Of a stretch of 35,989 bases of DNA, positions 16,886 to 24,896 are shown piece by piece (positions within the stretch are counted from its first letter, which is position 1; every line of letters starts with the position of its first letter). The notes beneath the pieces were generated by a model that saw only the letters and a program-made list of their open reading frames with translations, was not told the origin of the DNA and searched no databases. Location: NCBI RefSeq assembly GCF_011682145.1, contig NZ_WHJH01000062.1, positions 1 to 35,989 of the forward strand. Reading direction: 5' to 3'. Source of the DNA: Massilia mucilaginosa. Lineage in GTDB: Bacteria > Pseudomonadota > Gammaproteobacteria > Burkholderiales > Burkholderiaceae_D. Position numbers and translations under genes: made by a program.

Positions 16886-19312
16886 TCAGGCCGAGTCCAC
16901 CGACTCGGTGTAGGGCAGCGCCGCCCTGGCCGGCGGGGTCCAGCCGGCGATCCAGCCAACCAGCTTGTCGGCGGCGATCGGCCGGCTCATGAAATAGCCC
17001 TGGCCCTGGTCGCAGCCCAGCGCCGCCAGCAGGCGCCACACCGCTTCGCTCTCGATCCCTTCGGCCACCACCCGAAGGCCCATGTTGTGACCGAGGTCGA
17101 TGGTCGAGCGTACGATCTTGGTGTCGCCGATGTCGTTTTCCATGTTCAGCACGAACGACTTGTCGATCTTGAGTTCGTCGACCGGCAGCCGCTTGAGGTA
17201 AGCCAGCGAGGAATAGCCGGTGCCGAAATCGTCGATCGACAAGTCGACGCCCATGGCATGCAGGCGTTCCAGGGTCTGCTGGGCGCGCACCGGGTCGTCC
17301 ATGATCGCGCTCTCGGTGATCTCGAGGCAGAACGAGCCGGCGGCCAGCTGGTGGCGCGTGAGGATGTCCTTGAACTTGGCCGGCAGGTCCTGGTCGAGCA
17401 GGTCGCGGGTCGACAGGTTGACCGAGATTTTCAGGAAAATGCCCTGCCGTTGCAGCTCGCTGCACAGCGCGGCCGACTGGTCCAGCACCCAGCGCGTGAG
17501 CACGCGGATGAACCCGGTCTGCTCGGCGAACGGGATGAATTCGTCCGGGAACACGTTGCCGCGTTCGGGATGGACCCAGCGCACCAGCGACTCGACCCCG
17601 ACCACTTCGCCGGTGTCGAGCCGGATCTTGGGCTGCACGTGCAGGCGGAATTCGCTGCGCTCGATGGCGTTGCGCAGTTCCGTCAGCAGGCTCAGGCTCT
17701 TGGCGCTGGACTTGTCCATGGCCGCGTCGTAGGCCACCGCGCCGTCGTTGCGCTGCTTGGCCGCGTACATCGCCACTTCGGCCATCGACAGCAGCGACTC
17801 GGGATCCGCGCCGTTGATCGGAAACGCCGCCATGCCGAGGCCGGCGCCGATGTCCACGGTCTGGTCTTCGAGCGAGAGCGGCGCTTCGAGCGCGCGCAGG
17901 ATGCTGGCCGCCACCTTGTGCGCATGGTCGATCGAGGAGGCTGGCAGCAGCACCACGAATTCGTCGCCGCCCAGGCGCGCCAGCTGGGCCTGCGGCTGCG
18001 ATTCGGCCAGCAGCGCGCGCAGGCGCTCGGCCACTTTTTGCAGCAGGGCGTCGCCGAAGGCGTGGCCCATGACGTCGTTGACGTGCTTGAAGCGGTCCAG
18101 GTCCATCATCAGCACGAACACCACCTGCTCGCGCTGGCGCGCCTCGTCCAGGGCGTCGCCCAGCAGGCGCACGAACTGGGCGCGGTTGGGCAGGTCGGTG
18201 AGCGAGTCCCAGTACGCGAGGCGGCCGATTTCGTGCTCGCGCCTGGCGATCGACTCGCGCATGCCGGCAAAGGCCTTGGCCAGCGCCCCGATTTCATCCT
18301 TGCGTTCGACGTCGATCTGGCCGTCGTAGTCGCCGCGCTCCATGCGGCGCGCGGTGCCGGCCAGGTGGCGCAGCGGCTGCGCGATGCGCATCGCGGTGAT
18401 CACCGCCGCGCCGCACGCGACCAGGGTGGCGACCACGGTGAGAATCATCAGGGTGCGCTGCAGGCGCGTGTATTCGGCGGTGGCGTCGTCGATCGAGCGC
18501 GCCAGCAGCACGTCGGCGTAGCGCCCGCCTTCGAGGCCGAGCGGCAGCAGGCGCGCACTGTAGCGGATGCCGCCGACGTCGAGGTCGAACGGGCGCGCCT
18601 GCTTGTCGGGCAGCGCTTGCAGCGCGCGCGCGACGCCCGCCATGGCCAGCGGCGGCAGGGTCGATTCGAACGGCGTGAACGGCCCGTCCTGCTGGCGCGT
18701 AAAGATCGCCACGTCGAGCTGCGACAGTTCGCGCATGTCGAGCACCAGCTGGCGCTCGAGCGCAAAGCCCATCACCACCCAGGCGATCGTGATCGGCGCC
18801 TTGACCGGCATGACCACCACCTGCACCGGGCGCTGGTCGACGATGGCGACCGCGCTGACGCCGTCGCTCCGCTCGGCGCGGGCGAGCAGGCCCAGCACCA
18901 GCGTTTCCAGCGAGCCGTTCTTGACGATCCCGGTTTCGACCGTGACCCGGCGTTCGCCGTCGATCAGCATGGTCATGTCGGCGCGCGCGCGGCGTCCGCT
19001 GTTGGCGAGCGCCGAGGCGACGGTGGCGCGGTCGTCCTCGTCGCCGTTGCCGATGGCCTGCACAAAGGCGGTGTCGCGCGCCAGCACCTGGGCCGAGAAG
19101 CGCTGCTTCTGGGCGTTCTGCTCCATCAGCTTGCGGAAGACTTTCTCGCCGTTGATCAGTTCGGTCGCGATGCTGGAACGGGCGTTGACGTTGATGCCGT
19201 GCTCGATCACGAACAGGCCGATTGCCTGCACGGCCACGATCAGCACCAGGAACAGGCCGACGATGCGCCCTTCGAGGCTGTTGAAACGCAACTTCATGCG
19301 GCTAAGGCGCAC
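16886..19312 (-). CDS. membrane GGDEF-EAL protein (diguanylate cyclase/phosphodiesterase)
   Basis: 808 residues from GTG (19312), or 803 from the ATG at 19297. Helices at about 17-37 and 287-308 enclose a periplasmic sensor of roughly 250 residues of unassigned cache-like type. Then come HAMP (about 308-360), GGDEF (365-530; intact GGDEF at 448-452, no RxxD inhibitory site just before it) and EAL (about 545-790). The EAL signature reads ESLVRW (574-579), keeping the metal-binding Glu. SVNLS, EITES, DDFGTGYSS, KIDKSF and AEGIES are all present, so phosphodiesterase activity is plausible along with cyclase activity. It overlaps the cupredoxin-like gene by 11 bp (GTG start) or follows it by 4 bp (ATG start). 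That coupling suggests the periplasmic cupredoxin-like protein informs this c-di-GMP enzyme. Confidence 0.92.
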   Translation of the reverse strand: MRLSRMKLRFNSLEGRIVGLFLVLIVAVQAIGLFVIEHGINVNARSSIATELINGEKVFRKLMEQNAQKQRFSAQVLARDTAFVQAIGNGDEDDRATVASALANSGRRARADMTMLIDGERRVTVETGIVKNGSLETLVLGLLARAERSDGVSAVAIVDQRPVQVVVMPVKAPITIAWVVMGFALERQLVLDMRELSQLDVAIFTRQQDGPFTPFESTLPPLAMAGVARALQALPDKQARPFDLDVGGIRYSARLLPLGLEGGRYADVLLARSIDDATAEYTRLQRTLMILTVVATLVACGAAVITAMRIAQPLRHLAGTARRMERGDYDGQIDVERKDEIGALAKAFAGMRESIARREHEIGRLAYWDSLTDLPNRAQFVRLLGDALDEARQREQVVFVLMMDLDRFKHVNDVMGHAFGDALLQKVAERLRALLAESQPQAQLARLGGDEFVVLLPASSIDHAHKVAASILRALEAPLSLEDQTVDIGAGLGMAAFPINGADPESLLSMAEVAMYAAKQRNDGAVAYDAAMDKSSAKSLSLLTELRNAIERSEFRLHVQPKIRLDTGEVVGVESLVRWVHPERGNVFPDEFIPFAEQTGFIRVLTRWVLDQSAALCSELQRQGIFLKISVNLSTRDLLDQDLPAKFKDILTRHQLAAGSFCLEITESAIMDDPVRAQQTLERLHAMGVDLSIDDFGTGYSSLAYLKRLPVDELKIDKSFVLNMENDIGDTKIVRSTIDLGHNMGLRVVAEGIESEAVWRLLAALGCDQGQGYFMSRPIAADKLVGWIAGWTPPARAALPYTESVDSA

Positions 19313-19943
19313 TGGCGTCCGCTGCCGGCGCTTTCATGGCCAGTGTGACGCTGGCGGCGGTCGCGCCCTCGCCCTTGACCGCCACGCTCTGCCCGGCGGC
19401 GCCGCCGGCCATGTTGAAATGCCAGCTCGAGAGCGTGTATTTACCGGCTGCCGGCAGGTCGATGCGGGCCACGCCGGCGGCATCGGTCTTGGCGAAGAAC
19501 GGGGTGTCGACCACTTTGATGTAGGCCACCATGCCATCGTGGATATTGCAGCCCAGTACAACGGTGCCGGCCTTGTCGAATACCTGTGGCGCGGCCGCCA
19601 CGCCGGAGTACAGTTTCTGGTCGAATTTCTTGGCTGGCGAGAAGGAATAGATGTGGTGCTTGACCTTGTCGAAGTTGGGGAACGAGATCTTGCTGCCGGT
19701 CTGGATCACGCTCACCAGCGGCAGGAACTTGAGGCCGCGCTGTTCGATCTCGGCCGCTTTCATGGTGTGCGGCACGGCCGCGTTGCCGTCCGGCGCGGCG
19801 CTCACGACCACGTCGGCCAGCGGCTTGCCGCTGCTGTCATTGACCTGCACCGCGATGGCGGCGGCGCCGGCGGCGGCGCTGCCCGGCGACAGCGCGGCCA
19901 GCGACAGGACGGCCAGGGTGATCGGACAGAAAAAGGTGTTCAT
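19302..19943 (-). CDS. periplasmic cupredoxin-like protein ('methylamine utilization protein' type)
   Basis: 213 residues. A signal peptide (residues 1-25) is followed by a carboxypeptidase-regulatory-like strand set (VQVNDSSGKPLADVVV) and a cupredoxin-like core. Candidate type-1 copper ligands are His96 or His97 in KVKHHIYSF, then Cys132, His135 and Met138 in GCNIHDGMVAY. A second small beta region (TDAAGVARIDLPAAGKYTL) follows. Databases often call such proteins methylamine utilization proteins, but no mau genes are present, so that name is weak. It probably binds copper or carries electrons in the periplasm. It lies immediately upstream of, and translationally coupled to, the GGDEF-EAL gene, which suggests a copper- or redox-sensing accessory role (inference). 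Confidence 0.82.
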   Translation of the reverse strand: MNTFFCPITLAVLSLAALSPGSAAAGAAAIAVQVNDSSGKPLADVVVSAAPDGNAAVPHTMKAAEIEQRGLKFLPLVSVIQTGSKISFPNFDKVKHHIYSFSPAKKFDQKLYSGVAAAPQVFDKAGTVVLGCNIHDGMVAYIKVVDTPFFAKTDAAGVARIDLPAAGKYTLSSWHFNMAGGAAGQSVAVKGEGATAASVTLAMKAPAADASAP

Positions 19944-20143
19944 GGGCGCGATTCCAGGGTGGACGATAATCCCGCCCGGTGGGCGAGGCAGGTGCGGCCT
20001 GTTGGCTGACCTATTGTAGCGTCTGGAAGAAAGTTCCGAACAGAACTTTCAACCGGGTTGGGGCGCGTGGGAGCACATGCGGACGGCGCGGCGTTGACAA
20101 AATGAACAGACGCGGCGCCACGCCGGGCGCCGCCATGCTCCGG

Positions 20144-21529
20144 CTAGTGCATGACGCCCGGTTCCTTGCGCGATCCGGCGTGGGCCAGGCGCCACTGCTG
20201 CGACTGGTCGACCGCCGCGCCGATCTGGGCCGGGGTGAGGCGGCGCGCCACGATGCTCTTGTTGGCGTTGGCCGTCTCGTCGCCGGCCTCGGCCGCCAGC
20301 AGCATCCACATGTAGGAGCGCACGGCGTCGCGCTCGACCCCGCGCCCGCTGTTGTACATGCCGCCCAGGTTGTACTGGGCCAGCGCATGGCCCTGCTCGG
20401 CGGCCTGGCGGTACCAGCAGACGGCCATGGCGTCGTCCTGCGGTACGCCCTGGCCGTTGGCGTACATGACGCCGAGGTTGTTCTGGGCGCTGGCGTCGCC
20501 CTGCTCGGCGGCGCTGCGGTACCAGTAAACGGCCTGGACATCGTCGCGCGGCACACCCTGGCCGCCGGCGTAGATGACGCCGAGGTTGAACTGGGCGATG
20601 GCCGCGCCCTGCTCGGCCGCGCGGCGGTACCATTCGAGCGCGCGGACCTCGTCGCGCGGAGTGCCGCGCCCGTTCGCGTACATGCTGCCCAGGTTGTACT
20701 GGGCCAGCACGTGGCGCTGTTCGGCGGCGCGCGCGTACCACTGCAGCGCGCGCGGTTCGTCGCGCTCGATGCCCTGGCCGTTGGCCAGCATCACGCCCAG
20801 GCTGAACTGGGCGTCCTTGTCGCCCTGCTCGGCGGCGCGCTGCAGCCAGGCGACGGCGCGCAAGGGGTCGGCGCGCACGCCGAGCCCGTCGGCATAGGCC
20901 ACGCCCAGCTGGCGCTGGGCCATGGCGTTGCCCTGCGCGGCGGCCTGGCGGAACCAGCACAGCGCCTGTTCGTCGTCGCTCTCGACGCCCTGGCCGTGCT
21001 TGTACATCAAGCCGAGGTTGAGCTGGGCCGTGGCGTCGCTCTGCATCGCCGCCTTGCGGAACCAGGCCATGGCCAGCGGATAATTGACCGGCGCGCCCTG
21101 CCCCGACAGATAGCATTCGGCCAGCAGGTTCTGGGCGCTGCCCACGCCCTGTTCGGCGGCGCGGCAGAACCAGGTCATGGCCTGCTCGTGGCATTGCCCC
21201 ACGCCGCGCCCCTTGCGGAACATCAGCCCCAGGTTTTGCTGGGCCGAGGCGTCGCCCTGCTCGGCCGCCTGACGGAACCAGGCGGCGGCCTCGGTATCGT
21301 TCTTGGGAACCCCGCGCCCGTGGTAATACATGGAGCCGAGGTGGTTCTGGGCGAACGCCAGTCCCTGCTGGGCAGCCTTGCGCAGCCAGCCGACCGCGCG
21401 CCCGTATTCGCCGTCTTTCTTGTACATCAGCCCCAGGTTGAACTGGGCGTACGCATCGCCGCGTTCCGCAGCCTGACGGAACCACATGTAGGTTTGATAG
21501 TTCTCGCGAATAGTATTCTGGCGGTCCAT
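20144..21529 (-). CDS. Sel1-repeat (tetratricopeptide-like) protein, eleven repeats
   Basis: 461 residues, no signal peptide or membrane segment. After a partial N-terminal repeat, eleven near-consecutive Sel1 units (residues 26-417, mostly 36 residues each) follow the pattern A-x-AQ-x-NLG-x-MY-x-x-G-x-GV-x-x-D-x-x-x-A-x-x-W-x-x-x-AAEQGD. They form an alpha-solenoid scaffold for protein contacts. The C-terminal 44 residues (RRLTPAQIGAAVDQSQQW) cap the solenoid. AAGGAT six bases before the ATG supports the start. Sel1 proteins act in signalling, stress or host interaction; nothing here identifies the partner. It is a single-gene unit. Repeat number is likely to vary between strains because the units are similar at DNA level. 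Confidence 0.92.
   Translation of the reverse strand: MDRQNTIRENYQTYMWFRQAAERGDAYAQFNLGLMYKKDGEYGRAVGWLRKAAQQGLAFAQNHLGSMYYHGRGVPKNDTEAAAWFRQAAEQGDASAQQNLGLMFRKGRGVGQCHEQAMTWFCRAAEQGVGSAQNLLAECYLSGQGAPVNYPLAMAWFRKAAMQSDATAQLNLGLMYKHGQGVESDDEQALCWFRQAAAQGNAMAQRQLGVAYADGLGVRADPLRAVAWLQRAAEQGDKDAQFSLGVMLANGQGIERDEPRALQWYARAAEQRHVLAQYNLGSMYANGRGTPRDEVRALEWYRRAAEQGAAIAQFNLGVIYAGGQGVPRDDVQAVYWYRSAAEQGDASAQNNLGVMYANGQGVPQDDAMAVCWYRQAAEQGHALAQYNLGGMYNSGRGVERDAVRSYMWMLLAAEAGDETANANKSIVARRLTPAQIGAAVDQSQQWRLAHAGSRKEPGVMH
20279..21454 (-). repeat. 108-bp coding tandem repeats of the Sel1 gene
   Basis: Eleven units, ten of 108 bp and the first of 96 bp, recur with shared blocks such as CTGCTCGGCGGC and CCCAGGTTG/CCGAGGTTG read on the plus strand. 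They are diverged but similar enough to permit slippage or recombination. Confidence 0.85.
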
Positions 21530-21601
21530 GCTTCATCCTTCGGCGCCAAGGCCGTTGAAACTACAGAAATATTGGGCGGCAACAGGCAACAAGCGACCTG
21601 A

Positions 21602-21630
21602 GAAGTATTGCTAAAATTTTAATAGAACAA
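21602..21630 (-). promoter_or_regulatory. possible promoter of the Sel1 gene
   Basis: On the minus strand TTGTTC (21625-21630) and TACTTC (21602-21607) are spaced by 17 bases in an AT-rich patch containing a TAAAATTTTA palindrome, about 75 bp upstream of the start at 21529. The -10 box is weak. Confidence 0.3.
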
Positions 21631-21693
21631 GAGTGCCGGAGTTTGACTGGGCACAAGCGTCATAGCAGGTTGTCACGTTAAGGGGGCATGAAA

Positions 21694-21725
21694 AAACCCC
21701 GCTGAGATCGCTCTCAGCGGGGTTT
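21694..21725 (-). terminator. strong intrinsic terminator after the TonB receptor gene
   Basis: A perfect 14-bp stem (AAACCCCGCTGAGA at 21694-21707 with TCTCAGCGGGGTTT at 21712-21725) has a four-base loop. Read on the minus strand it runs straight into TTTTTT, 36 bp after the receptor stop at 21762. The plus-strand side ends GGTTTGGTTT, but no plus-strand gene precedes it. Confidence 0.95.
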
Positions 21726-21761
21726 GGTTTCGGCCTGAAACAAATTTATGCTTGCGCTTGC

Positions 21762-23777
21762 TTAAAACTTGGTGCGAACGCCGAACAGGAAATTTCGGCC
21801 GGGCAGTGGCGAAACGTCTTTAAGTACCGACGTCGACAGGCGGATATCCTCGTTCAAAAGATTGCGCGCGATCATGAACCAGGTCAGGTCCAGCGTGCCC
21901 ATGCGCTGGGTGTACGCCACGTTGGCGCTGAGCTGGGTGTAGCCCGGGGTCGCGTTCTGTTCGAAACTGGCGAGCCGGTCCTGGGTCTGGGCGCGCATCA
22001 GCGACAGGCCGGCGCGCAACGGGCCGCTGCGGTAGCCGGCGTCAAAGCCGATGCGGGTGGCCGGCTGCAGCGGCAGACTGCCGCCGTGATCGAGCTTGCC
22101 GCGCGAAGTGTCGGCAAAGCCGCGCAGGGACAGGCCTTCGCCGTGCTGGTTGTAGGTCACTTCGGCTTCGGCGCCGCGGATGCTGGCGTCGGCCTGCTGG
22201 TAGATGCGCTGCAACAGCTCCTCGCCCGGATTGCCTTCTTCATCGACCAGATTGCCGTTGATATTGCCGTAGATGAAGTCCTTGACCTTGTTCTGGAACA
22301 CGTTCGCCTTCCAGCGCACCAGGCCGCTGACCTTTTGCAGCGACAGTTCGATATTGCGCGAGGTTTCCTTCTTGAAGTCGGCATTGCCGATATCAAAGGT
22401 CTGGGTGGCGTCGTGCGGGCCGCCCGAGTACAGCTCTTCGGTGGCCGGCGCGCGCTGCGCCACCGAGACCGTCGCGCCCATGCTGTAGCCCGGCGTGAAC
22501 GGCCACAGGGCGCCGGCCGAGTAGGAACCGAGGTCGAACTTGCGCTCGACGTTGCCGAGCGGCTTGCGCTTGACCGATTCCAGGCGCGCACCGGCGTTCA
22601 CGCGCAGCGGGCCGACGTCGCGCTCCTCGACCACGAACAGCGCGTTCGAGGTCGAGTGCGTGACCGGCACCGTGTCCGGGCCGCCTTCGCCGCTGAGCGC
22701 GCTGAAGTGGGCGTTCTCGGTCTGCACGCCGACCGTGCCATGCCAGCCGGCCAGCGGCGCATGGGTCAGCTCGGCGCGGGTTTCGAGGGCGCGGTTGGCG
22801 AACACGACTTCCGCCTTGTTCTCGTCGTCGAGTTCGGCATGCTCGTAATCGGTGTAGCCGAACTTGAACTTGATGGTCTCGACGCCGGTGAACGGCTTGT
22901 TCAACAAGGTATCGAGATCGTAGCGCATCTGCGACTGGTCGATCCGCGAGCCTTCCAGGGTCGGGATGCCGTAGCGGTTGTTCAGCGACGACACCGACAC
23001 GCCGGCGTGGCCCCAGTCGCCGATCAGCGAGGCGCCGGCGCCCAGCGTATCCTGGCGCGTGAACGATTGCGGCAGGCGGCTAGATGCGGACGACGGATCG
23101 TTCAGCACGCGGCTGTCGGGAATCTTGTAGTCGTCCGAGCGGCGGATGCTGCCGTCGATATGCAGGCCGATATTGCCGACCGCGCCATCGAGCGAACCGG
23201 AGGCGCTGCGGCCCTTGTCGACCGTGCCGTAGCGGGTTTCCAGCTGGCCGGCCGGCTTGTCTTCGAGCGCGGTCGGGATGCGTTCGTTGACCACGTTGAC
23301 CAGGCCGCCGATGGCGCCCGAGCCATACAGCAAGGCGGCCGGGCCGCGCAGGATTTCGATCTGGCGCGCCACCGCGCCGTCGGCCGAGACCGCGTGGTCG
23401 TTCGACAGGCCGGACACGTCGGCCACGGCCATGCCGTTTTCCAGCATCTTGACGCGCGAGCCTTCCAGGCCGCGGATGATCGGGCGCGAGGCGCCGGCGC
23501 CGAAACCGGAGGCCGACACGCCGAGTTCGTTCGACAGCGTTTCGCCCAGCGAGCCGCCGAGCTTGTCGCGCAATTCGTCGCCCGACAAGATCTTGGCGGG
23601 GGTAAGGATCTGGTCGCCTTCGGACTTTCCGAATGGATTGGCAGTGACGATCACCTTGGGCACGACCGGGTCGGCGGCGGCGCCAGCGGCGGCGGTCGCG
23701 ACTTGCGCGTTGGCATAGTTCAGGGTGGACAGGGCGGACAGGATCGCGCTGGCAAGCAGCGTACGTTGGACATTCAT
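21762..23777 (-). CDS. TonB-dependent outer-membrane receptor, ZnuD-like (zinc)
   Basis: 671 residues. A signal peptide ends at NAQ (about residue 25). The plug domain (about 40-165) includes RPIIRGLEGSRVKMLENG, DVSGLSNDHAVSADG and IEILRGPAALLYGSGAIGG; the DHA segment is typical of the ZnuD zinc-receptor branch. The 22-strand barrel ends in FLFGVRTKF with the C-terminal Phe needed for outer-membrane insertion. The frame opens at 23843, but the ATG at 23777 begins the signal peptide and has GAGG upstream. It follows a small His-containing DUF2946-type exported protein, as zinc and copper receptors often do. Zinc is the likely substrate; copper or a metallophore is the alternative. Repression by Zur is plausible but I found no convincing full-length Zur box. 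Confidence 0.9.
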   Translation of the reverse strand: MNVQRTLLASAILSALSTLNYANAQVATAAAGAAADPVVPKVIVTANPFGKSEGDQILTPAKILSGDELRDKLGGSLGETLSNELGVSASGFGAGASRPIIRGLEGSRVKMLENGMAVADVSGLSNDHAVSADGAVARQIEILRGPAALLYGSGAIGGLVNVVNERIPTALEDKPAGQLETRYGTVDKGRSASGSLDGAVGNIGLHIDGSIRRSDDYKIPDSRVLNDPSSASSRLPQSFTRQDTLGAGASLIGDWGHAGVSVSSLNNRYGIPTLEGSRIDQSQMRYDLDTLLNKPFTGVETIKFKFGYTDYEHAELDDENKAEVVFANRALETRAELTHAPLAGWHGTVGVQTENAHFSALSGEGGPDTVPVTHSTSNALFVVEERDVGPLRVNAGARLESVKRKPLGNVERKFDLGSYSAGALWPFTPGYSMGATVSVAQRAPATEELYSGGPHDATQTFDIGNADFKKETSRNIELSLQKVSGLVRWKANVFQNKVKDFIYGNINGNLVDEEGNPGEELLQRIYQQADASIRGAEAEVTYNQHGEGLSLRGFADTSRGKLDHGGSLPLQPATRIGFDAGYRSGPLRAGLSLMRAQTQDRLASFEQNATPGYTQLSANVAYTQRMGTLDLTWFMIARNLLNEDIRLSTSVLKDVSPLPGRNFLFGVRTKF

Positions 23778-23880
23778 GCGAAAACCTCGGGCAAACAAAC
23801 ATTGACAGACAGGCGCGCGCCAACCGCGAACGGCGTGGCGCAACGCAAACTAAACGGAAACGAAAAACAGAAACCGGCTG

Positions 23881-24210
23881 TCAGGCCTGAGGTGGAGCGC
23901 GTGGTTCGAACGCGCGCAGGGAGCGCGCGCGGGCCGTCTGGGGCGTGATGGCCGCCAGCGGCGTGGTGCCGGGATCGGTAAAGGCAAAGCCGTGCGCATG
24001 GCTGGCCAGCGGCCCGGCCAGCTGGGCGAAGGCCAGGCACTGGTCGCAGCTCTGGTCCTGGGCCACCGCGCGCGCAAGCGCACTGCTGTCCTGGTGCGAC
24101 GTTGCCTGCGGCGCCAGGCTCCAGTGCGACATCATGTGCGACGTCGCCATCTGATGCGACATCAGCAGCAGAAGCGACAATACGATGCGAGTGAAGAGCT
24201 GGCGGGTCAT
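23881..24210 (-). CDS. DUF2946-type small exported His/Cys protein
   Basis: 109 residues. A hydrophobic leader (MTRQLFTRIVLSLLLLMS) precedes a stretch rich in His and Met (HQMATSHMMSH ... TSHQD) and a paired-cysteine motif, CDQC, near residue 54. DUF2946 proteins have this build and lie beside metal transporters. The His/Met/Cys residues could bind a transition metal in the periplasm. It begins 21 bp after the exonuclease stop and precedes the ZnuD-like receptor by 103 bp. TTACAATATTG just before the ATG recalls half of a Zur-type site, but this is weak. Metal binding is inferred. Confidence 0.72.
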   Translation of the reverse strand: MTRQLFTRIVLSLLLLMSHQMATSHMMSHWSLAPQATSHQDSSALARAVAQDQSCDQCLAFAQLAGPLASHAHGFAFTDPGTTPLAAITPQTARARSLRAFEPRAPPQA

Positions 24211-24231
24211 GGTGCCAATATTGTAAAGCGA

Positions 24232-24885
24232 TCAGGCGCTTTGTGGCGGAATTTCTGCCAACTGTGCCGCGTCCGCCAGCTGGCGCAGCCAGGCGGGCAC
24301 CTTGGCCGCGCTCAGCTTGTTCATCGACACCAGCAACTGGGGCGCGACCGAACCGAAGCCGTAGGTCCGCCCCAGATGCCGGGCGATGTGGATCAGCAGG
24401 TCGGCCGCCACTTCGGCGTCGGCCTCGGCCCGGTGGGCGGCGCTGCGAAAGCGGATCCCGAGCTGGCCCGACAGCAATCCCAGCTTGTAGCTCGACAAGC
24501 CCGGAAACACGCGGCGCGACAGCTTGAGCGAACACACCAGGCCCTGATGCCCCGGCACCATGCCCAGCCGCTCGGCCTCGGCGTGCAGGAACTTTTCGTC
24601 GAAGCTGGCGTTGTGGGCCGACAGGGCATCGCTGCCGATGAATTCCAACAACTGCGGCAGCACCCGCTCGACCGGCGGCGCGCTGTCGACCATGGCCTGC
24701 GAAATGCCGGTCAGCGCCGAAATGAAGGGCGGAATGACCGCGCCGCAATTGACCAGGGACACAAAACGCTCGCTCACGCGGCCGTCGACGATGCGCAAGG
24801 CCGCCACTTCGGTAATGCGGTCGCCGTAGGCCGGCGACAAACCCGTGGTCTCGAAATCGAGCATGACGATCGGTTTCTCGAACAC
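24232..24885 (-). CDS. DEDDh 3'-5' exonuclease (DnaQ/RNase T family)
   Basis: 217 residues. The DEDDh active site is visible: ExoI motif MLDFETTGLSP (Asp10, Glu12), ExoII around AHNASFDEKFL, and ExoIII HRAEADAEVAADLL with the His-x4-Asp pattern. The GIS..MV motif between is also typical. It resembles the proofreading epsilon fold but lacks a polymerase-binding tail, so it is a stand-alone exonuclease acting on DNA or RNA. The start is GTG, set by an excellent TTAAGGAGG six bases before it. That site overlaps the stop codon of the upstream YegD-like gene, so the two are translationally coupled. Substrate is unknown. Confidence 0.88.
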   Translation of the reverse strand: MFEKPIVMLDFETTGLSPAYGDRITEVAALRIVDGRVSERFVSLVNCGAVIPPFISALTGISQAMVDSAPPVERVLPQLLEFIGSDALSAHNASFDEKFLHAEAERLGMVPGHQGLVCSLKLSRRVFPGLSSYKLGLLSGQLGIRFRSAAHRAEADAEVAADLLIHIARHLGRTYGFGSVAPQLLVSMNKLSAAKVPAWLRQLADAAQLAEIPPQSA

Positions 24886-24896
24886 GATGCGCCTCC

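Noticed and set aside
16790-19348. 852-codon plus-strand open frame opposite the GGDEF-EAL gene
   Set aside because: Same antisense artefact (long runs of Gln/His/Arg/Val); all motifs are on the minus strand.
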